From JACCXG01 sp963785755 (GTDB lineage Bacteria; Acidobacteriota; Vicinamibacteria; Vicinamibacterales; 2-12-FULL-66-21), in the NCBI GenBank assembly GCA_963785755.1, contig CAWAXG010000013.1, positions 930,001 to 994,000 on the forward strand: 64,000 nucleotides of DNA. The letters are read 5' to 3'. The position numbers and the translations under genes were made by a program. The number at the start of each line of letters is the position of its first letter. The first letter of the stretch is position 1. This document shows positions 10,055-19,089 of this stretch, piece after piece. Under the pieces are notes generated by a model. That model made no database searches. It saw only the letters and a list, made by a program, of their open reading frames with translations, and was not told the origin of the DNA.

Positions 10055-11017
10055 ATGCGTGTTCTCATTACCGGCGGCGCGGGATTCATCGGATCCCATC
10101 TCGCCGAAGCGCTGCTCGAGCGCAACGATGAAGTCTTCGTTCTCGACAACCTGTCGACCGGAGCCATCGATAATATCGGGCACCTGAAGTCCCACCCCAG
10201 GTTTCACTACACCATCGATACCGTCGCGAACGAACCGCTGCTCGCCGAGATGATCGACCGCTGCGACACGGTCGTCCATCTGGCCGCCGCCGTGGGGGTC
10301 AAGCTGATCGTCGAGGCGCCGGTGCACACGATCGAGACGAACGTGCATGGCACCGAGGTGGTGCTGAAACACGCCAACAAGAAGAAGAAACTCGTGCTCA
10401 TCGCCTCGACGTCCGAGGTTTACGGCAAGAGCGCGGAGGTGCCGTTCCGGGAGGACGCCGACCTCGTGCTCGGGCCGACCGCGAAGCACCGCTGGGCGTA
10501 CGCCTGCAGCAAGATGATCGACGAGTTCCTTGCGCTGGCCTACTGGAAGGAGCGGAAGCTGCCGGTCGTCATCGTCCGGCTGTTCAACACGGTCGGACCG
10601 CGGCAGACGGGGCAATACGGCATGGTGCTGCCGAGCTTCGTCCGCCAGGCCCTCGCCGGACAGCCGATTACGGTCTATGGTGACGGCAGCCAGACCCGGA
10701 GCTTCACCTACGTGGGCGACGTGGTCCGCGGTATGGTAGCCTTGATGAGCGAGCCTGCCGCCGTCGGGCAGGTGTACAACATCGGCAACGGCGAAGAAAT
10801 CTCAATCAACGCGCTTGCCGCGAAGGTCAAGCAACTGACCGGCAGCAGCTCCCCCATCGTGCGCCTTCCCTACGATCAGGCGTATGAGGCCGGGTTCGAG
10901 GACATGCCGCGGCGCGTTCCTGACATTTCAAAGATCAGCGCTCTTATCGGCTATGCTCCGACCGTCGAGCTCGACGAGATCGTGACGCGGGTAATCGAGT
11001 ACTTCCGGCAACAATGA
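10055..11017 (+). CDS. NAD-dependent sugar-nucleotide epimerase/dehydratase (extended SDR)
   Basis: A 320-residue extended short-chain dehydrogenase. The Rossmann motif GGAGFIGS lies at 7-14, the catalytic Tyr-x-x-x-Lys pair is Y149/K153 in WAYACSKM, and the active-site serine is in STSEVYG (118-124). LFNTVGPRQTG and the later TRSFTYVGD segment fit UDP-glucose 4-epimerases and UDP-glucuronate decarboxylases. It probably makes a nucleotide-sugar donor for the locus; epimerase versus decarboxylase cannot be settled by eye. Its TGA overlaps the ATG of the next gene (ATGA). Confidence 0.9.
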   Translation: MRVLITGGAGFIGSHLAEALLERNDEVFVLDNLSTGAIDNIGHLKSHPRFHYTIDTVANEPLLAEMIDRCDTVVHLAAAVGVKLIVEAPVHTIETNVHGTEVVLKHANKKKKLVLIASTSEVYGKSAEVPFREDADLVLGPTAKHRWAYACSKMIDEFLALAYWKERKLPVVIVRLFNTVGPRQTGQYGMVLPSFVRQALAGQPITVYGDGSQTRSFTYVGDVVRGMVALMSEPAAVGQVYNIGNGEEISINALAAKVKQLTGSSSPIVRLPYDQAYEAGFEDMPRRVPDISKISALIGYAPTVELDEIVTRVIEYFRQQ

Positions 11018-11976
11018 TTGTTCCAGCCCTGAAGGTCAAAGCGCGCGCGCGGCGTGTGGTCGAAGCGGCCCTGCGCAGCCAGGCGAAGCCGATCCGCCGC
11101 CTGATGCTGGCGACCGGGCGCGATCGGTCGCCAGTCCTGCCCGAGATTGTGCAGATCGAGAGCACGAACATCTGCAACGCCAAGTGCGTGTTCTGCCCGC
11201 GCGACGAGATGCACCGCGCCCAGGGCGTCATGAACTTCGATCTGTTCCGGAAGATCGTCGACGAGTGCGTCGAGCTCGGCATCACGCACGTGCGAGTGCA
11301 CAACTACGGCGAGCCGTTCGTCGATCGGCGGCTGGTCGAGAAGGTGCGCTACGCCAAGGAAAAAGGGATCAAGGAAGTCGGCATGATCAGCAACGGCTCG
11401 CTGATCACCGAGAACGTCGCCCGCGGCATGATCGAAGCCGGCCTCGACGCCATCAACATCAGCGTCGACGCCTCAGGGAAAGAAGTGTTCGAGTCGACGC
11501 GAATCGGCCTCAAGTACGACAAGGTCATCGCCAACATCGAGCGGCTGGTGCGCATCCGGGCCGAGCTCGGCAAACGGCGGCCGAAGCTGATTCTGTCCTT
11601 CGTCCGTCAGAACAATTCCGCGGACGAGCAGGCCTTCATCGAGCACTGGAAGAAGGTCGCCGACAAGATTCACATCACCGATCTGCACAACTGGGCCGGC
11701 ACGCTCAACCAGGAGTCCGAGGTCAACTATCCCTGCTACCGGCCGTGGCTGACGTTCACCGTCCTGTGGGACGGCCGCGTCTCGCTCTGCTGCGCGGACT
11801 TCGACGGGCGGAACGTCCTCGGTGACGTGAACACTTCCTCGATCGAAGAGATCTGGAACGCGGAGCCGTACGTCCGGGCCCGGCGTCAACACCTCGAAAG
11901 CGGTGGTCCAGATATCTGCCGCTCATGCGATCTGCCGCGCAAGGACTCGCCACTCTGGGTGACGAAGCTCACCTGA
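11014..11976 (+). CDS. Radical SAM/SPASM domain protein
   Basis: A 320-residue radical SAM enzyme. The 4Fe-4S site that binds S-adenosylmethionine is C54-x3-C58-x2-C61 in TNICNAKCVFC. The C-terminal SPASM region begins at WDGRVSLCCADFDG and ends with CRSCDLPRK, giving extra cysteines for auxiliary clusters. Such enzymes modify peptides, sugars or cofactors; in a glycan locus a sugar-modifying or lipid-carrier-modifying role is possible. Start ATG 11014 overlaps the epimerase stop by four bases, so the two are co-expressed. The substrate is unknown. Confidence 0.88.
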   Translation: MIVPALKVKARARRVVEAALRSQAKPIRRLMLATGRDRSPVLPEIVQIESTNICNAKCVFCPRDEMHRAQGVMNFDLFRKIVDECVELGITHVRVHNYGEPFVDRRLVEKVRYAKEKGIKEVGMISNGSLITENVARGMIEAGLDAINISVDASGKEVFESTRIGLKYDKVIANIERLVRIRAELGKRRPKLILSFVRQNNSADEQAFIEHWKKVADKIHITDLHNWAGTLNQESEVNYPCYRPWLTFTVLWDGRVSLCCADFDGRNVLGDVNTSSIEEIWNAEPYVRARRQHLESGGPDICRSCDLPRKDSPLWVTKLT

Positions 11977-12097
11977 GCTGCTGCTCACCAGCGGGATTGG
12001 CTCGTTCCATTCCGTAATCGCCAGCCCACCCTCCGTCATCTCAACAGTTACACGAGCCGGGCCGTTGGTTTTCGCCAGCGGTCGACGGCTGACCGTC

Positions 12098-12126
12098 TCG
12101 ATACCCGTCTTAAAGAGCGGTATACT
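12098..12126 (+). promoter_or_regulatory. Putative sigma-70-type promoter for exported STN-like gene
   Basis: A TATACT -10 box lies at 12121-12126 with TCGATA at 12098-12103 as a weak -35 box, spaced by 17 bases. Transcription would start near 12133, after the upstream ATG at 12129. This supports ATG 12153 as the true start. Confidence 0.45.
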
Positions 12127-12152
12127 GAATGTCCACCCTGGAGATCACAGAA

Positions 12153-12905
12153 ATGCTGAAGTTCATCCGCGGCCTCCTGTTTGCGGCTATTACCGCAGGT
12201 GTTGCGTCCTCGCCCGCGTTCGCCGGCGAGTTGACCATCACGATGGCCGAGGGCCGGGTCACGGTCATCGCGCAGGACGTGCCGCTTCGCCAGATACTGG
12301 CGGAGTGGGCCCGCGTGGGAAACACCAAGATCGTCCACGCGGAGAAGCTCGCTGGCGGGCCGCTCACGCTCCAACTCGTGGATATGCCCGAGAAGGAGGC
12401 GCTCGACATTCTGCTGCGGTCGGCTGCGGGCTATCTGACCGCGCCCCGTCCGACCCCCGTGGCGGGAGCCTCGCTCTACGACCGCGTCATCATCCTCGCG
12501 ACGAGCAAGCCGCCCGCCGGTGGCGTCAGCCCGGCGCCGCCGCCGTTCGCCCGGCCGGCGATGCCGCAGCCGCTTCCGCAGCCGCCCCCTGACGATGACA
12601 ATGGCGACCCAGGGGATCAGGGCCCGAACCCGCCTCCAGGGGCGCAGGGAACTCCGGGAGTGGCGCCTCCGGGATTCCCGCCGTTCCCCGGTCCGAACCC
12701 GGGCATGCCGCCTGGAGCAACGCCACCGAATCAGGGTCCGATGACCGCACCCCGGCCGGGCATGCTGCCACAGCCGCAACCGCAGCCGAATCAGCCGAAT
12801 CCGTACGCGCCGATCGGACCGAACGGTCGCCCGATTCCAGGGCCCACTGGCCGCGGCGGCGGCCCGCCCGGGCCTGGAGGTCCTCCAGGGACCCAGGACC
12901 GCTGA
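12153..12905 (+). CDS. Exported protein with STN/secretin-N-like domain and proline-rich tail
   Basis: A 250-residue exported protein. The signal peptide runs from MLKFIRGLLFAAI to about AFAGE. Residues about 25-110 resemble the short secretin/TonB N-terminal (STN) fold: repeated beta strands with VTVIAQDVPLRQILAEWARV, TLQLVDMPEKEALDILLRSA. The rest is a proline/glycine-rich tail of about 130 residues without predicted structure. ATG 12153 is preferred over ATG 12129 because GGAG at 12140-12143 precedes it and the putative promoter leaves the upstream ATG outside the transcript. It stands alone, followed by an intrinsic terminator. Function is unknown; STN domains often contact outer-membrane or secretion machinery. 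Confidence 0.65.
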   Translation: MLKFIRGLLFAAITAGVASSPAFAGELTITMAEGRVTVIAQDVPLRQILAEWARVGNTKIVHAEKLAGGPLTLQLVDMPEKEALDILLRSAAGYLTAPRPTPVAGASLYDRVIILATSKPPAGGVSPAPPPFARPAMPQPLPQPPPDDDNGDPGDQGPNPPPGAQGTPGVAPPGFPPFPGPNPGMPPGATPPNQGPMTAPRPGMLPQPQPQPNQPNPYAPIGPNGRPIPGPTGRGGGPPGPGGPPGTQDR

Positions 12906-12918
12906 ATCTCGCCTACCC

Positions 12919-12958
12919 GAGGGCAGCATGATCGTGGTCATGCTGCCCTCTTTGTTTT
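12919..12958 (+). terminator. Intrinsic terminator
   Basis: A perfect 13-bp stem (GAGGGCAGCATGA at 12919-12931 and its complement at 12938-12950) with a six-base loop is followed by TTTGTTTT. It ends the single-gene transcript of the exported STN-like protein. Confidence 0.85.
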
Positions 12959-13009
12959 CGGCCATCACCCGCTGCTTATAGCCTGTCGAGCGGCTGATAG
13001 AATCAGCGC

Positions 13010-13716
13010 ATGAACGGCGCTCCGGTGAGCCGCCAGGGTGAGTACGCCACGCGCGGCGATTACCATCGCGCGCTCGACCCCGAATGGGAGTACTACCCTA
13101 CCTACCTGGCGAAGATGGATGCCGTTCGCGCCTGGCTCCGCCGACTGCCGCGAGAGACCCGCGTCCTCGATGCCGGCTGCGGCGAAGGCGTCATCGTCGA
13201 CGAATTCGCGGCATCGCTGGCGATCGAGGGTCTGGATCCCAACTACTCGTCGGACCTGGTTCGCGCAGGTTCGCTCCTGCAACTGCCGTATCCCTCGCAC
13301 AGGTTCGACCGTGCGCTGTGCCTCGACGTGCTCGAACATCTGCATACGGCGATCAGGCGACCGCGCTGTCCGAGCTCTTTCGTGTGATCAAACCGGGCGG
13401 TGAGCTGCTCGTCTCGGTGCCGAACCTCGCGCATCTGCAGTCGCGCGTGCACTTCCTGCTGACCGGCCGCCTCATCCGCACGGCGTCCGTCGTCAAGCAT
13501 CCGGGCGATCGGCCCCTCGAGGAGTATCTCTCGCTGGCGCGCACCGCCGGCTTCAGCGTGGTCGAATGCCGGGGCATCTTTCCGACGGTTCCGGTGATCA
13601 CGCGATTCATCCGCCGCCATCCGCGCCGACTGCTGCCGCTGCACCGGCTCCTCACGCGTCTGTTGCCCGTTCCGGGCTGGTGCCTCCTGAATCTGCTGAC
13701 GCTCCGCAGGCCTTAG
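13010..13716 (+). CDS. Class I SAM-dependent methyltransferase (frameshifted at about 13343)
   Basis: A small methyltransferase of about 235 residues if repaired. The SAM-binding motif I is VLDAGCGEGVIVDEF (about 53-67), the acidic strand-2 residue lies in EGLDPNY, and motif IV-type LCLDVLEHL (about 104-112) follows. At 13340-13345 the frame changes: LEHL ends the first frame and YGDQATALSELFRVIKPGG starts in the next, running to TAG 13716. Here one base appears to be missing, the only -1 event of seven in the window. The repaired protein resembles glycan-locus methyltransferases acting on O-methyl sugars or lipid intermediates. The next gene starts four bases later. Confidence 0.7.
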
Positions 13717-13720
13717 CGTC

Positions 13721-15293
13721 TTGTTCCAGAAGCTCAAAGAGCTGTCGAGGGACTCGGCCGTCTACGGCCTGGGCGACGTCGCGGTCTCGGTCGTCAACTT
13801 CCTGCTCCTTCCGCTCTACGTCAGCTACCTCTCCGACGTCGACTACGGCATCCTCGCCCAGCTCGGTTCGGTCGAAGTGCTGACGAAGATCGTGGCGCGC
13901 TGGGGCCTCGACGGCGCTTTCATGCGGTTCTTCTACGACAGCCCCGAGAAGGCAGATCGGCAGCGGCTGGCGAGCTCGATTTTTTTCTTCCTGCTGTTCA
14001 GCAACGGCCTGCTGCTGATCGGTTCGATGGCCGGCTCCCGCTGGCTGGCGTCCGCCCTCTACTCTGAAGATGGCACCACCGCGCTCCGCCTCGTGCTGCT
14101 GAACACGCTGGTCATGAGCTTCACGTTCCTGCCGTTCCACGTGCTGCGGATGGAGAAGCGATCGGTCGAGTACAGCCTGCTGACGCTTGCGCGATCGGTC
14201 GCGACCGTCGTGCTGCGGCTGGTGCTGATCATCGGCTTCGGCCTGGGTGTGCTCGGCGTGGTCGTCGCCGACCTTGCCGTGACGGCGATCCTCATGTTGA
14301 TCCTCTCACCAAGATTCGCGCCGTTGATCCGGCCGATGTTCTCGATGGACGTGCTGCGCCAGAGCCTCAGGTTCGGGTTGCCGCGCGTGCCGCACGCGGC
14401 CGCCCAGCAGGTGATCGCGGTCGCCGACAAACTGATCCTGCCGATCTTCCGTTCGATCGGCGAACTCGGGGTCTATTCGATGGGTGTCAGCTTCGGGCTG
14501 ACGCTCAAGTTGTTCCTGAGCGCGTTCGAGTCGGCATGGGCGCCGTTCTATTACGCTACCGCTCGCGAGCCGGGCGCGCCCGCGGTGTTCCGGACGGTGA
14601 CGACCTACGGCGTGGCCGCGCTCGTGTTCCTGGCGGCCGCGCTGTCGGCGTCTGCGCGCGACCTGCTGGACGTGATGACGAGAGGACGCTTCGTCGAGTC
14701 CGCGCCTGTGGTGGCGTGGACGAGCCTGGCGGTCCTCTTCCAGGGCGTCTATCTGTTGACGTCAATCGGCCTGAATCTCACGAAACACACCGAGTACTAC
14801 CCCGTGTCGACGATCGCTGCGGCGGCGTGCAACGTGGGCCTGAACTTCGTCCTGATTCCGCGCCACGGCATGATCGGAGCAGCGTGGGCGAATGCGGCGT
14901 CGTACGCCTTGCAGGCGGCGCTCGCATTCAGGTTCTCGCAGCGCTTCTACCCGATGCAGTACCGAATACGACCGCCTCTTCCGCGTGTCTGCGGCAGGTG
15001 CCCTGGCATTTGCGGCCGGCGTGTCGGTTCCTGACATGCCGGCCGTGGCCGCAGTCATCCTGAGGCCTCTGACAGTAACGGTCGTGTTCGGCAGCCTGTT
15101 GTGGATGAGCGGGTTCTTCAATGCGGATGAGCTCGCGACGCTTGCTCGCCTGCGCCGGCCTCGCGGCAGACGGCCCGACACCCCGATGCCGGCCCCGGAC
15201 GCGACCGAGCTCGCTGGTGAGATCATCTCAACCGGGCTGCCCGACGATCGGCTGGACGACGCCCCTGCGGTCGCCCAGCGGCCCAGACAGTGA
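13721..15293 (+). CDS. Wzx-like polysaccharide flippase (frameshifted at about 14963)
   Basis: A polytopic transporter of the MOP superfamily, about 523 residues if repaired. The N-terminus (KELSRDSAVYGLGDVAVSVVNFLLLPLY) is typical of O-antigen flippases, with about twelve alternating hydrophobic segments after it. It would move lipid-linked oligosaccharide to the outer leaflet. The frame is broken near 14962-14963: MQY is followed in the next frame by EYDRLFRVSAAGALAF and two further membrane spans, ending at TGA 15293. Deleting one C after the TAC at 14960-14962 restores the frame. The start is TTG 13721, four bases after the methyltransferase. Confidence 0.75.
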
Positions 15294-15371
15294 CCGTGGG
15301 GCGCGACAGGCCGATCGGCTGGGGTCGTGCCTGCAACACGTTGACGGTGAACGGCCAGCAGGCATACGCCG

Positions 15372-15401
15372 ATGACGGACGCAGGGGGAACGGGCTACAA
15401 T
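15372..15401 (+). promoter_or_regulatory. Putative promoter upstream of radical SAM gene
   Basis: TACAAT at 15396-15401 fits a -10 box (5 of 6). The best -35 candidate is ATGACG at 15372-15377 with an 18-base spacer. It lies in the 193-base gap after the flippase, which holds no gene that I can support. Confidence 0.3.
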
Positions 15402-15486
15402 GGTGAGCACCTTTCTCCGATAATCCCTCAGTGGATGAGATGGTTGAGCAGCTCATCCGAGTCCCGTTTGGAGATCTGACAGCTCG

Positions 15487-16734
15487 ATGGCTTTGGCCGA
15501 CAGACTGCGCGAATCAATCGCCGTGCAAGCGCGCGCGCTGCCGCTGGCCCGCCACGCGTGGGCGCGGTTCCGGAAGCACAGGTACGAGCGGAGGATCCAG
15601 CGGTTCCTCGACGAGAAGACCGGGCGCGCGGATCGGCTGCCCATGGGCGCGGTCTACGAAGCCACCATGCGGTGCAACCTGCACTGCGAGTTCTGCTACG
15701 TCGGCGACCTGCTGAACATCGAGGGGGAGTGGCGCGAGGAGCTGACGCTCGACGCGCTCCAGAAGGCCTTTCCGGAGCACAGCGGACTCCAGATCAGCCT
15801 GACCGGCGGAGAGATTTTCATGCGCAAGGACATCCTGTCCGTGCTGAATCTCTTCCGCGAGAAGGGCTACGCCTGCGGCTATCTCACGACCAACGGCACG
15901 ATCATCACCGAGGAGCGCGCCGAAGCGCTCGCGGATCTCGCCGCGGCCGGATTCCTCAAACACATCAGCGTGTCGATCGACGGCCCCGGGCAGCTCCATG
16001 ACAACGCCCGCGGTGTGAAGGGCACGTTCGAACGCACGACGACCGGGCTGCGGCGGCTGCAGACCGCCGCGAAGCGAAAGGGCGCGCCGCTGCGCGTGAG
16101 CATCAACACGACGGTCGCCCACGAAACGCTCGAAGCGCTGGACCAGATGGTGGACGTCGCCGAGGAGCTCGGCGTGGATGCGATCGGCCTGAACCACCTG
16201 ATGTTCAGCACGCCCGAGGAAGTCGCCGAGACCGTCCGCCTGATCGATCCGAGCGGCGCGACCGACACGTCGGTGATCAGCACGTTCGTCACGTCCGATC
16301 CCGGCCTCGACGTCGAACGCGTGCGCGTGAAGGTCGGCGCGTTGCAGGAGAAGTGCCGCCGCAAGAACATGCTCTTCGACTTCCGGCCGAAGGTCCATCC
16401 GCCATTGATGGACAACTACTACACCCCCGGCGCGAAGCTGGAAGGGCGCTGCCTCTATCCTTTCCTCCACGCGCGGGTCTCGTTCTCGGGCAAGGTCTAT
16501 TTCTGCCCCTTTATCCGCGTCGAGGTCGGCGACCTCACGCAGTCCTCGCTCGAGGAAGTCTGGAACGGAGAGAAATACGTTGCGATGCGCAAGGCCCTGG
16601 TGGACAACGGCATCTTCCCGGTCTGCCGCCGGTGCTGCAAGGTCGAGCTGTCACGCACGCCCGTTGCCGAACCGTTCGGCGCAGGCTCGGCGGCACGGCC
16701 GCGGCGTGCCATTCCGCTGACGGTGGTGCGGTGA
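15487..16734 (+). CDS. Radical SAM/SPASM domain protein
   Basis: A 415-residue radical SAM enzyme with the SAM-binding cluster C63-x3-C67-x2-C70 in MRCNLHCEFCYVG, a glycine-rich LTGGEIFMR motif (about 103-111), and a C-terminal SPASM-like region starting at GRCLYPFLHARVSFSGKVYFC and ending CRRCCKVEL. This architecture is shared by enzymes that modify peptides, sugars and cofactors. It begins with ATG 15487 and ends in a GTGA overlap with the next radical SAM gene, so the two likely act in one pathway. The substrate is unknown; a head-group or sugar modification in the glycan pathway is a guess. Confidence 0.87.
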   Translation: MALADRLRESIAVQARALPLARHAWARFRKHRYERRIQRFLDEKTGRADRLPMGAVYEATMRCNLHCEFCYVGDLLNIEGEWREELTLDALQKAFPEHSGLQISLTGGEIFMRKDILSVLNLFREKGYACGYLTTNGTIITEERAEALADLAAAGFLKHISVSIDGPGQLHDNARGVKGTFERTTTGLRRLQTAAKRKGAPLRVSINTTVAHETLEALDQMVDVAEELGVDAIGLNHLMFSTPEEVAETVRLIDPSGATDTSVISTFVTSDPGLDVERVRVKVGALQEKCRRKNMLFDFRPKVHPPLMDNYYTPGAKLEGRCLYPFLHARVSFSGKVYFCPFIRVEVGDLTQSSLEEVWNGEKYVAMRKALVDNGIFPVCRRCCKVELSRTPVAEPFGAGSAARPRRAIPLTVVR

Positions 16735-18254
16735 CTCCGATGCTCGGATCTCGCACGCTGCTGATCAATCCGCCGCTCATCAACGGGATCGCCTTCACCC
16801 GTCAGGGGCGATGCCAGGAGCGCGAAGACGTCCTCGGGACGACCAAGCCTCCCTACACGCTCGCGCTCCTCGCGACGCTGCTGCGGAACGCGGGCTGCGA
16901 CGTCCGCCTCATCGACGCAACCGCCGCGCGGCTGACCGCCGAAGACGTCATCAGGAAGCTCGAGGCTGACGGCTTCGTGCCCACGTTGATCGTCTTTCCG
17001 ACGACCACGCCGACGCTCGAGCCCGACGTGGCGGAGATGAGCAGGTTGAAGCAGCGCTACGGCGCGCCGATGTTCTGCTTCGGTCCGCACGCCTCCACGG
17101 CGCCGGCCGAATCGATGGCGCGGGCGGCAGCGGTCGACGGCATGTTCGTCGGCGAGCCGGAGGACGCCGTCCTGCAGGTCGCCCGGCTGCCGTCGCTCGA
17201 CGCGATCGGCGAGATTCCGTCGCTGGCGTGGCGGCGGAACGGCAGCGTCGTGCCGCACCGCGCCCACGGCAGCTTCAGCGGCTTCGCGCAAACGCCGCAG
17301 CCGGCCTGGGACCTCCTCGATCTGAGCGGCTACGCGCTGCCGCTGGTCGATCGTCCCTACGTGATCGTCGAGACCAGCCGCGGCTGCCCATACAGCTGCG
17401 ACTTCTGCGTCGCGCCGCTCCATCAGGGGCACAAGTTCCGCGAGCGCAGCGCCGTGGCACTGGTCGACGAGATCGAGCGCAGCTATCGCGAGCTCGGCGT
17501 CGAGTTCTTCTATCTCTGGGGCGACACCGTCACGCTGAACGTCAAGTCGTTCACCGCGTTCTGCGACGAGCTGATCGCGCGCAAGCTGCCGATTCAGTGG
17601 TTCGGCAACGCGCGCGCCGACAATCTGACGGATCCCGCCTTCGTCCACCGGCTCAAGAAGGCGGGCTGCTGGATGCTCGCGCTCGGCATCGAGACCGAGT
17701 CGGACGACGTCCGCAAGGACATGGTGAAGCGGCTCGAGCGCCAGAAGATCGAAACCGCGTTCCGCAACATGCGTGACGCCGGCGTTCGCTCGTTCGCGTT
17801 CTTCATCTTCGGCTACCCCGGCGAGTCCGAGAAGACGATGGAGCAGACCACCGAGTACGCGGTGCGGCTCGATCCCGATTTCGCGAACTTCTACCCGGCC
17901 GTTCCCTATCCCGGCACCGCGCTGCACGAGAAGTGCGTGCGCGACTCCCTGCTCGGTCCCGAGGCGGACGACTGGTCGAAGATGGAGTATTCGTACTACC
18001 TTCTCGAAGGCAACGGGCTGAACCAGAAGGTGGTGATGGATGCGATCAACCGGGCCAGGCGGCGGTTCTTCCTGCGGCCCGCCTATCTGGCCCGTCACGC
18101 CGGAGACATCGCCAGGCTCGCGCTCACCAAGCGCGGCATCGTCTGGCAGGTGCTGGTGAGGACGCTGTTCGGCGGCCGCGTCGCCGACGCCGGCCACGCG
18201 GGCGGTGCAACGACGTCGCTCGGCGCCGCGAAGACGGTTGCCGGCTCACGGTAG
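16731..18254 (+). CDS. B12-binding domain radical SAM protein
   Basis: A 507-residue protein with an N-terminal cobalamin-binding-type Rossmann domain (LLINPPL, then PPYTLALLATLLRNAGCDVRLIDAT) and a radical SAM core with C-x3-C-x2-C in SRGCPYSCDFCVAP. Relatives act as methyltransferases or rearrangement enzymes on lipids, hopanoids and natural products. GTG 16731 overlaps the stop of the upstream radical SAM gene; ATG 16740 is an alternative start. It ends convergently, overlapping the minus-strand GT2 gene by nine bases. A complete cobalamin ligand histidine is not evident in the first domain, so B12 binding should not be assumed. Confidence 0.85.
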   Translation: MTPMLGSRTLLINPPLINGIAFTRQGRCQEREDVLGTTKPPYTLALLATLLRNAGCDVRLIDATAARLTAEDVIRKLEADGFVPTLIVFPTTTPTLEPDVAEMSRLKQRYGAPMFCFGPHASTAPAESMARAAAVDGMFVGEPEDAVLQVARLPSLDAIGEIPSLAWRRNGSVVPHRAHGSFSGFAQTPQPAWDLLDLSGYALPLVDRPYVIVETSRGCPYSCDFCVAPLHQGHKFRERSAVALVDEIERSYRELGVEFFYLWGDTVTLNVKSFTAFCDELIARKLPIQWFGNARADNLTDPAFVHRLKKAGCWMLALGIETESDDVRKDMVKRLERQKIETAFRNMRDAGVRSFAFFIFGYPGESEKTMEQTTEYAVRLDPDFANFYPAVPYPGTALHEKCVRDSLLGPEADDWSKMEYSYYLLEGNGLNQKVVMDAINRARRRFFLRPAYLARHAGDIARLALTKRGIVWQVLVRTLFGGRVADAGHAGGATTSLGAAKTVAGSR

Positions 18255-19034
18255 ATCGGGACGATTGCCGGCCGCTCTTCGCAGCCCGTCCGCGTTCAAC
18301 CGGCGATAGGCCTGCGGCACGCGCGCATGCGCCCGCTGAAAGCGGTGCAGGTCGCGCAGCTGGACGAGATACCCGAGCGCTTCTTTCACGTTCATCTTGC
18401 TTTCACCCGCAGTCCGACCGGCAAACACATACGGCACCTCGACGACTGTCGCCGGCCGTCCGCGGACGAGCAGCTCCAGGCAGATCTTGAACCCGCCCGC
18501 CGAAATCCTCACGCCCTGCGCCAGCTGCTTGCGAATCAGGAAGAAGCCGGACGTGGCATCGCGGACCGGGGTCAGGCCGCGCGCCATCACGCACGCGACG
18601 CGTGACATCAGCAGCCGCACCGCCGGCCAGTTCCGGGTCCCGCCGTCCCGGATGTACCGGCTGGCGACGACGACGTCGGCGTTCGCGTGCTGCATCGCCG
18701 CGAACATGCGCGGCAGGAGCGCCGGCGGATGGCTCATGTCGGCGTCGATGACGCCGACGATCGTGGCCGAGGCCGCGGCAAAGCCGTCGATCACGGCGGT
18801 GCCCAGCCCCAGCTTGCCGCTGCGGTGCACGACGATGATCCTGCGGCCGCGCGCCAGCTCCTCCGCAAGCGCGCCCGTTCCATCCGGTGAGTTGTCGTCG
18901 ACGACGATCAGCTCGCCGTCCAGACCCTCGGCGGCGTATGCCTCGAACACGGCCGTCACCAGCTCGGGAAGGCGATCGCGCTCGTTGTAGGTCGGTACGA
19001 TGATGGAGAGGGCCGCAGACGATGCAGGGGACAA
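18246..19034 (-). CDS. Polyprenol-phosphate mannosyltransferase-like GT2
   Basis: A 262-residue GT2 protein, the only minus-strand gene in the glycan locus. Motifs are SIIVPTYNERDRLPEL (10-25), VVDDNSPDGT, and the DAD metal triad in GVIDADMSHPP. LTPVRDATSGFFLIRK and GGFKICLELLVRG match DPM1-type enzymes. The start appears to be TTG 19034 because no ATG or GTG precedes the conserved SIIVPTYNE in frame. It is divergent from the GT39-like gene at 19090, which would use its product; the 55-base gap between them carries a TATAAT box for the plus-strand gene. Confidence 0.85.
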   Translation of the reverse strand: MSPASSAALSIIVPTYNERDRLPELVTAVFEAYAAEGLDGELIVVDDNSPDGTGALAEELARGRRIIVVHRSGKLGLGTAVIDGFAAASATIVGVIDADMSHPPALLPRMFAAMQHANADVVVASRYIRDGGTRNWPAVRLLMSRVACVMARGLTPVRDATSGFFLIRKQLAQGVRISAGGFKICLELLVRGRPATVVEVPYVFAGRTAGESKMNVKEALGYLVQLRDLHRFQRAHARVPQAYRRLNADGLRRAAGNRPDLP

Positions 19035-19053
19035 GGATCTGACTCTTCAGCAC

Positions 19054-19059
19054 TATAAT
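19054..19059 (+). promoter_or_regulatory. Putative -10 box (TATAAT) for GT39-like operon
   Basis: A perfect TATAAT lies 31 bases before ATG 19090 in the divergent gap. No good -35 hexamer is seen at 16-18 bases upstream (ACAAGG at 19031), so the promoter may depend on an activator or use another sigma factor. Confidence 0.4.
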
Positions 19060-19089
19060 CCAGTCGCTTCCCGCCTCACACGAAACCGG

